Assembly: GCA_017502305.1 (NCBI GenBank)
Contig: JAFVVG010000024.1
Location: 37,115 to 101,114, forward strand
DNA length: 64,000 bases
Reading direction: 5' to 3'
DNA from: Clostridia bacterium
GTDB taxonomy: Bacteria; Bacillota; Clostridia; Christensenellales; Aristaeellaceae
Part shown: positions 59,239-64,000 of the stretch, one piece after another
Numbering within the stretch: the first letter of the stretch is position 1
How the letters are laid out: each line of letters begins with the position of its first letter
The notes under the pieces: model-generated
Seen by the model: only the letters and a program-made list of their open reading frames with translations
Told to the model about the DNA's origin: nothing
Database searches by the model: none
Made by a program: the position numbers and the translations under genes

Positions 59239-60369
59239 ATGTTTTACAAAAACGCCAGAATCTTTTGCAGCGATTTCACTTTCCGCACGGGTGCCTTTGA
59301 AGTAAAGGACGGCAGGTTTGGCCAGGTTATGCCGGACGATGTTCCGGAGGATGCGGTTGATCTTCAGGGAGCTACCGTGATCCCTGGCCTGATCGATGTG
59401 CACAGCCATGGCAACTCCGGCGCGGATTTCTCCGATGGGGATTACGAGGGCCTCCAAACCATGGCGGCCTATTACGCCAGCGTGGGCGTCACCTCCTTTG
59501 CGCCTGCCTCCATGACCCTGCCCTATGAGACCCTGGAGAAAGCCTATGTCAATGCGAAGCGCCTGGTGGAGGAAACGCCTGCGGGGCTGTCCGTGCTGCG
59601 TGGCATTCAGATGGAAGGCCCCTATTTTTCCTACAAGAAGCGTGGTGCGCAGAATCCTGACTATTTGAAAGAACCGGACTTTGAGGGCTTCAAGGCCCTG
59701 CAGGAGGGCAGCGGCGGGTTGATCCGCATTGTGGACGTGGCGCCGGAGTTGCCTGGTGCGGAGGAATTTGTGAGGCAGGCGAAGGAGCTTTGCACGGTTT
59801 CTGTTGCCCACACCGATGCGGATTATGACCACGCCAAGGCAGCCTTCGATGCCGGGGCGACCCATCTCACCCATCTGTACAATGCCATGCCAGCCATTCA
59901 CCACCGCAATCCCGGCGTCATCCCGGCAGCGGCGGAGAACCCCAACGTGAGGGCAGAGCTGATCTGCGATGGCCTCCATGCCCATCCGGCCATGGTGCGC
60001 TTCGCCTTTCATCTCTTCGGCGGTGAGCGGATGGTGCTGATCTCCGATTCCGGCCGCTGCTGCGGTATGCCCAATGGCAGCAAGTTTGAACTGGGCGGCC
60101 AGGATGCCTGGCTGGTGGATGGCGTGGCCAGGCTGGCCGATGGCACCATTGCCTGCTCTGCCACCAACCTCTACGATTGCATGGTGAACGCCATCCGCTT
60201 TGGCATCCCGGAGGAGGATGCGATCCGCGCGGCCAGCTACAACCCTGCCTGTGCCATTGGTGCGGACAAGCTGGTTGGCTCCATTGAAACCGGCAAGGTG
60301 GCGGACTTCCTGGTTTGCTCCGCTGATTATGCCAGCCGCCGTGTCTTTATGGCTGGTCAGGAATTGTAA
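59239..60369 (+). CDS. nagA: N-acetylglucosamine-6-phosphate deacetylase
   Basis: The 376-residue amidohydrolase releases acetate from GlcNAc-6-P. Motifs are IPGLIDVHSHGNSGADF (metal HxH), GIQMEGPYFS (Glu), VAHTDADYDHA, THLTHLYNAMPAIHHRNPG, ICDGLHAHPAM and LISDSGRCCGM (Asp). ATG at 59239 follows AGGAGGC. It converges with nagB, whose product takes the next step. Confidence 0.95.
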   Translation: MFYKNARIFCSDFTFRTGAFEVKDGRFGQVMPDDVPEDAVDLQGATVIPGLIDVHSHGNSGADFSDGDYEGLQTMAAYYASVGVTSFAPASMTLPYETLEKAYVNAKRLVEETPAGLSVLRGIQMEGPYFSYKKRGAQNPDYLKEPDFEGFKALQEGSGGLIRIVDVAPELPGAEEFVRQAKELCTVSVAHTDADYDHAKAAFDAGATHLTHLYNAMPAIHHRNPGVIPAAAENPNVRAELICDGLHAHPAMVRFAFHLFGGERMVLISDSGRCCGMPNGSKFELGGQDAWLVDGVARLADGTIACSATNLYDCMVNAIRFGIPEEDAIRAASYNPACAIGADKLVGSIETGKVADFLVCSADYASRRVFMAGQEL

Positions 60370-60372
60370 GTA

Positions 60373-60406
60373 CAAAAAACTGCCCTTCGGAGAACCGAAG
60401 GGCGGT
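60373..60406. terminator. Terminator between nagA and nagB
   Basis: CTGCCCTTCGG and CCGAAGGGCGG pair around AGAA; the minus strand continues with TTTTTTG, so it ends nagB and probably nagA. Confidence 0.85.
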
Positions 60407-60417
60407 GATCTTCTGGA

Positions 60418-61203
60418 TTACTTTTCGTTTTTGTAGATTTCCTTGAAGTAGCGGTAGGTATCCACCTTCAGTTCGCCACAGGCAGCCTCGTCGCAGGCGA
60501 TGATCCCATCGGGATGAAGCTGCAGTGCGGAGATAGTCCACGCGTGATCAACGCCGCCTTCCACACAATGACGCAGTGCGCGGGCCTTGTTGTGGCCGCT
60601 GATAAGCAACAGTACCTGGCGGGCATCGCAGACCGTGCCGACGCCCACGGATACGGCAGTCTTGGGCACCTTGTTGGGGTCGTTGTCAAAGAAACGGGAG
60701 TTGGCGATCAGCGTATCTTCGGTCAGGGCGCGGACGCCGGTGCGGGAGGTAAGGGAAGTGAAGGGCTCGTTGAAGGCGATGTGACCATCCACGCCAGCAC
60801 CGCCCATGAACAGGTCGATACCGCCGCAGGCAGCGATCTTTTCTTCATACCGCCGGCACTCAGCTTCGGGATCTTCTGCCATGCCGTCGAGGATATTGAT
60901 ATTCTCAGCGGGAATGTCAACATGATCGAAGAAGTTGTGGTGCATGAAGTACCAGTAGCTCTGGTCATGCTCTTTGGGTAGGCCGATGTATTCGTCCATA
61001 TTAAAAGTGATCACATTCTTGAAGGTAACTTCGCCAGCCTTGTTCATCTCGATCAGGCGTTTGTAAACGCCCAGAGGAGAAGAACCTGTGGGAAGACCCA
61101 GAACAAAGGGTCGATCAGCCTTGTGGTTGTTGATGGCATCCGCGATGTGTTGAGCTGCCCATTCACACATGGCTTGATAGTCATTCTTGATGATCAGTTT
61201 CAT
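60418..61203 (-). CDS. nagB: Glucosamine-6-phosphate deaminase
   Basis: The 261-residue enzyme turns glucosamine-6-P into fructose-6-P and ammonia. It shows [39 protein letters not shown], the active-site [16 protein letters not shown], and TVSVG-like [18 protein letters not shown]. Length is typical. The start ATG at 61203 follows GGGGGAT. A promoter lies upstream, diverging from cutC. Confidence 0.96.
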   Translation of the reverse strand: MKLIIKNDYQAMCEWAAQHIADAINNHKADRPFVLGLPTGSSPLGVYKRLIEMNKAGEVTFKNVITFNMDEYIGLPKEHDQSYWYFMHHNFFDHVDIPAENINILDGMAEDPEAECRRYEEKIAACGGIDLFMGGAGVDGHIAFNEPFTSLTSRTGVRALTEDTLIANSRFFDNDPNKVPKTAVSVGVGTVCDARQVLLLISGHNKARALRHCVEGGVDHAWTISALQLHPDGIIACDEAACGELKVDTYRYFKEIYKNEK

Positions 61204-61262
61204 AGCGGCATCCCCCTATATTCGTTTTGAGAAAAGATATTGCGTTTTCTCTACTTTAGTAT

Positions 61263-61291
61263 ATTATACACGTTAATCAGGTATTTGTCCA
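61263..61291 (-). promoter_or_regulatory. Promoter of nagB
   Basis: Minus strand TGGACA (61291-61286) and TATAAT (61268-61263) are 17 bases apart, 60 bases before the start codon. Confidence 0.8.
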
Positions 61292-61355
61292 TTCTTCTGT
61301 TCTATTTGTTGTGGATACCCATCGGTTCTATTATACCCATCAGGGAGGCGTTGTT

Positions 61356-62105
61356 ATGTCAAAAATTCTGGAAGCAGCGGTGGATTCGCTGGCATCAGCA
61401 CGGGCTGCAATTGTTGGCGGTGCAGACCGGCTGGAGCTTTGCAGCGCTCTGGCGGTGGGCGGTTTGACGCCCTATGCGGCGCTGCTGCACCAGATCCGCA
61501 GGGAAAGCACCATCAGCATCCGATGTCTGATGCGGCCGCGGGGTGGAGATTTCCTTTACGCGAAAGACGAGATCCTGCTGATGGCGGCACAGATGGAGCA
61601 TCTGAGGAAAATGGGAGCAGATGGCTTTGTGATCGGCTGTCTGAATGCAGATGGTGATCTGGATGCATGCGCTATGGAACCTCTGCTGAAAGCTGCTGAA
61701 GGTGCCGGATTGACCCTTCATCGATGCATTGATGTATCGCGCGATCCGTGCAAAACCTATCTGGATGCCCACGCGCTGGGCTTTGATACCGTGCTGACCA
61801 GTGGCGCAGCGGGCAGCTGTTTGCAGGGTATGGAGACCATCGAACAGCTGCTGCAGCTACGGGATGCGCACCAAGGGCCGGAGGTACTCATCGGCGCAGG
61901 GGTGGATGCTTCCGTTATTGCCGCCTTCAGGGCAGATTGCCCTCAGGCACGAGCATTTCATATGAGCGGAAAAATGGAGATTGAAAGCGGCATGTGCTTC
62001 CGCCGGGAAGGCGTCCCCATGGGACTTCCCGGACTGGATGAGTGGCACATCCAGCAGACCAGCGAAGCCAATATCCGTGCAGCGCGGGGGGCGCTGGATG
62101 CGTAA
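61356..62105 (+). CDS. cutC: CutC family protein
   Basis: The 249-residue TIM barrel has the family text ILEAAVDSLASARAAIVGGA, DRLELCSALAVGGLTP, IRCLMRPRGGDFLY and LTLHRCIDVSRDP. CutC is named for copper homeostasis in E. coli, but a direct metal role is disputed. The ATG at 61356 follows GGGAGG. It diverges from nagB. Confidence 0.93.
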   Translation: MSKILEAAVDSLASARAAIVGGADRLELCSALAVGGLTPYAALLHQIRRESTISIRCLMRPRGGDFLYAKDEILLMAAQMEHLRKMGADGFVIGCLNADGDLDACAMEPLLKAAEGAGLTLHRCIDVSRDPCKTYLDAHALGFDTVLTSGAAGSCLQGMETIEQLLQLRDAHQGPEVLIGAGVDASVIAAFRADCPQARAFHMSGKMEIESGMCFRREGVPMGLPGLDEWHIQQTSEANIRAARGALDA

Positions 62106-62108
62106 TTA

Positions 62109-62150
62109 AAATGGAGCGCGTCAACTCTGATGCGCTCATTTTTTATACGT
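62109..62150. terminator. Terminator after cutC
   Basis: ATGGAGCGC and GCGCTCAT pair (one bulge), then TTTTTTATA; the converging XRE gene ends just after it. Confidence 0.75.
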
Positions 62151-62152
62151 TG

Positions 62153-62587
62153 CTATTCGCCTTTTTCAATGTAGCTGATCATCTTTTGATCATGCTTTGC
62201 TTTTTTGTACCAGCCGATGCAAAGCAAAAATAGTCCAACCGCAATCATGACGCTTCGCCTGATGGAAGCGGGTGCGAACAAGCACGATACAATGATGCCT
62301 GTTCCCGCGCCGGTGAACATATCGATCACGCCTTTTTCCTGCCTGAGTGCGCCAATAGCCCGCTGGCGATCAATTGTCTGTACCATTTGCGGATCCTCCT
62401 TCAGCAATGCGTCAAGTGAGATGCCATACTGCTCGCTGATCTCCACAAGGATTTGCAGATCGGGGTATGTTTTCCCTGTTTCCCAGTTGGATACGGCCTG
62501 CCTTGTTACATGAAAAATGTCCCCAAACGCTTCCTGTGTCAGATTCTGATCTTTCCGGATTTTCTGGATTGCAAGTCCCACGTTCAT
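62153..62587 (-). CDS. XRE-family helix-turn-helix regulator with membrane tail
   Basis: The 144-residue protein has an XRE/Cro-type HTH in residues 5-60 (IQKIRKDQNLTQEAFGDIF, VTRQAVSNWETGKTYPDLQI). A short linker and two hydrophobic stretches follow near 95-125 (MFTGAGTGIIVSCLF, MIAVGLFLLCIGWY), so it may sit at the membrane. Start ATG at 62587 after GGGAGGTGAT; the longer upstream frame is not used. Target genes unknown; the PTS and nag genes are next to it. Confidence 0.9.
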   Translation of the reverse strand: MNVGLAIQKIRKDQNLTQEAFGDIFHVTRQAVSNWETGKTYPDLQILVEISEQYGISLDALLKEDPQMVQTIDRQRAIGALRQEKGVIDMFTGAGTGIIVSCLFAPASIRRSVMIAVGLFLLCIGWYKKAKHDQKMISYIEKGE

Positions 62588-62691
62588 CCGATCACCTCCC
62601 TTGTTGTTGGCATCAGGGTAAACGATTGTGCTTGAAAAGTAAAGCAAGAAATGCTTGACAAAGCAAAATTTGCACCGATTTTTGAGCAATA

Positions 62692-62726
62692 GAAAACTGC
62701 CCCGGAAATTTCTCTCCGGGGCAGCA
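62692..62726 (-). terminator. Terminator of the GlcNAc PTS gene
   Basis: TGCCCCGGA and TCCGGGGCA pair around an eight-base loop; the minus strand continues with GTTTTC. The rest of the 179-base gap to the XRE gene is AT-rich and holds no gene. Confidence 0.75.
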
Positions 62727-62766
62727 CTATTATCTGCCGCGTGGGCCGCAGCATGATAAGATTGCC

Positions 62767-64000
62767 TTACTCAGCGATCTTCTTGAACTCTTCGAAGACG
62801 AACTGAACCTTGGGGCCGATAACAACCTGCACAGAGGTCTTGCCGGGACGGATGACGCCGGAGGCGCCGGAGGACTTGATCTTGGCTTCGTCCACCAGCA
62901 GGCGATCCTTCACTTCCAGACGCAGACGGGTGATGCAGTGATCGATGGAGGCAACGTTGTCCTTGCCGCCCAGGCCTTCCAGGATGATGGCGGCCATAGC
63001 GGTGAAGTCGTTGTTGGCCAGCTCGATCTTCATTTCGCCTTCCTGATCGTCTTCACGGCCGGGGGTCTTCAGATTCCACTTGGTGATGGCGAACTTGAAC
63101 ACGAGGTAGAACACCACGAAGGCAGCGATGCCCAGGGGGATGATCAGCCAGGTGTTGGCGGCGGCGGGCAGAGAGGCGGAGAAGACGAGGTCAGTAGCAC
63201 CGGCGGAGAAGCAGAAGCCGGCACGGAAGCCCAGGGCCACGGTGATGATGGTGAAGATGCCGTACAGGACAGCGTACACCACGTACAGGGGGAAGGCCAG
63301 GAACATGAAGGCGAATTCGAAGGGCTCGGTCACGCCGCAGATGAAGGCGCACAGGGCAGCGGAGCCAACGACACCGATGGCGATCTTGCGCTTCGCGGTC
63401 TTGGCGGTCTGGATCATGGCCAGAGCAGCACCGGGGATACCGAACATCATGCAGGGGAAGAAACCAGCCATGTACATGCCAGCTTCCTGCGCACCGCTCC
63501 AGTAGTTGCCCAGGTCGTTGATGCCGATGGCGTCAAACCAGAACACGTTGTTCAGAGCGTGGTGCAGACCGAAGGGAATCAGCAGACGGTTCAGGAACGC
63601 GTAGATACCAGCGCCCACAGCGCCCGGATTGGAGATGCCGGTGCCCAGAGCCACCAGAGCGGAGAACACGATGGGCCACACGAAGATCAGGATGACGGCA
63701 ACAACGATGGAGATGACAGCGGTCACGATCGCAACGGAGCGCTTGCCAGAGAAGAAGGACAGGAAGTCAGGCAGCTTGGTGTCCTTGAACTTGTTGTAGC
63801 AAACGCCGCCGATAACGCCAGCCAGAATGCCGATGAAGGTATTGCCGGCAACCTTGCCGTAAGCGTCAACGTTGTTGGGGTTTTCCAACATGAAGGGGAA
63901 AACCATCTTCACGATGTCGGCGTTGACCAGGGTCTTGATCATCAGGTAAGAAACGAAACCAGCGATGGCAGCGGTGCCGTTGTTGTCCTTGGCCAGGCCA
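62767..64000 (-). CDS. nagE: PTS N-acetylglucosamine/glucose transporter, IIC-IIB (5' end off-window)
   Basis: The frame is open through the window edge at 64000, so the N-terminus is missing. The membrane IIC domain has FGLHHALNNVFWFDAIGIND, MYMAGFFPCMMFGIPGAALAM and ICGVTEPFEFAFMFLA, as in the glucose/GlcNAc IIC family. The C-terminal IIB domain carries the phosphorylated cysteine in SIDHCITRLRLEVKD. There is no IIA after it. With nagA and nagB next door GlcNAc is the most likely sugar, though glucose or maltose IICB relatives look similar. Confidence 0.9.
   Translation of the reverse strand, partial: GLAKDNNGTAAIAGFVSYLMIKTLVNADIVKMVFPFMLENPNNVDAYGKVAGNTFIGILAGVIGGVCYNKFKDTKLPDFLSFFSGKRSVAIVTAVISIVVAVILIFVWPIVFSALVALGTGISNPGAVGAGIYAFLNRLLIPFGLHHALNNVFWFDAIGINDLGNYWSGAQEAGMYMAGFFPCMMFGIPGAALAMIQTAKTAKRKIAIGVVGSAALCAFICGVTEPFEFAFMFLAFPLYVVYAVLYGIFTIITVALGFRAGFCFSAGATDLVFSASLPAAANTWLIIPLGIAAFVVFYLVFKFAITKWNLKTPGREDDQEGEMKIELANNDFTAMAAIILEGLGGKDNVASIDHCITRLRLEVKDRLLVDEAKIKSSGASGVIRPGKTSVQVVIGPKVQFVFEEFKKIAE

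Noticed and set aside
1..64000. CRISPR arrays, prophage or transposase genes
   Set aside because: No regularly spaced repeats, cas, integrase, terminase or transposase motifs are visible on either strand; only the 53.5 kb folded block and the tRNA half hint at mobility.

Overview
The window reads as chromosome from a G+C-rich, anaerobic, gut-type clostridial Firmicute (Oscillospiraceae/Christensenellales-like). This is inferred from the G+C-rich genes, strong AGGAGG ribosome-binding sites, sigma-A type promoters, sugar importers of the shared-ATPase type, AraC regulators beside glycoside hydrolases, pyruvate formate-lyase behind a ZTP riboswitch, and DegV, CotH and NusG-domain-II proteins. 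No 16S gene or other species marker is present.

Layout. 0-14.1 kb: glycan import and pectin-side-chain use. It holds the end of one MsmX/UgpC-type ATPase gene with two small membrane proteins, a GH105 hydrolase, an AraC regulator, a complete MsmX/UgpC-type ATPase, an (alpha/alpha)6 hydrolase, a second AraC regulator, a solute-binding protein with two permeases, a carboxylesterase and an MFS carrier. 14.2-16.0 kb: an ECF sigma factor with its presumed anti-sigma protein. 16.1-19.2 kb: a ZTP (pfl-motif) riboswitch controlling pflB-pflA. 19.2-27.2 kb: GH5, GH43, 4-alpha-glucanotransferase and a second ATPase-less importer. 27.3-34.6 kb: a minus-strand operon of two Gfo/Idh/MocA oxidoreductases, an unrecognised 650-residue protein and a GH105 fusion protein, with a third AraC regulator. 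34.8-40.0 kb: a third Gfo/Idh/MocA enzyme, GH31 and GH127. 40-49.7 kb: mixed housekeeping genes (DegV, NUDIX, membrane metalloprotease, phosphoesterase, acetyltransferase, Gx transporter/NusG-II pair, ECF S component, polyprenol-kinase-like protein, CDF-like protein, MBL hydrolase, hydroxyacid dehydrogenase). 49.8-53.5 kb: a TetM-like GTPase followed closely by an FMN alpha-hydroxyacid oxidase-like protein and a sugar isomerase-like TIM barrel. 53.7-57.0 kb: an atypical peptide deformylase, peroxiredoxin, YaiI/YqxD and a CotH-type protein. 57.0-57.4 kb: a tRNA-Pro 3' half with its terminator but without a 5' half. 57.4-64 kb: aldose epimerase, HAD phosphatase, nagA, nagB, cutC, an XRE regulator and a truncated GlcNAc PTS gene.

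How it works together: extracellular or imported plant oligosaccharides (arabinose-, rhamnogalacturonan- and xyloglucan-like by the enzyme families) would be taken up by two binding-protein importers that lack their own ATPases and probably share the stand-alone ATPases. They would then be cut by cytoplasmic glycosidases and fermented through pyruvate formate-lyase. GlcNAc enters separately by the PTS and NagA/NagB. The most notable points are the ZTP riboswitch, the tRNA-Pro half-site, the uncharacterised oxidoreductase/650-aa/GH105 operon, the TetM-like factor lacking the TetM loop residues, and a deformylase lacking the motif-1 glutamine.
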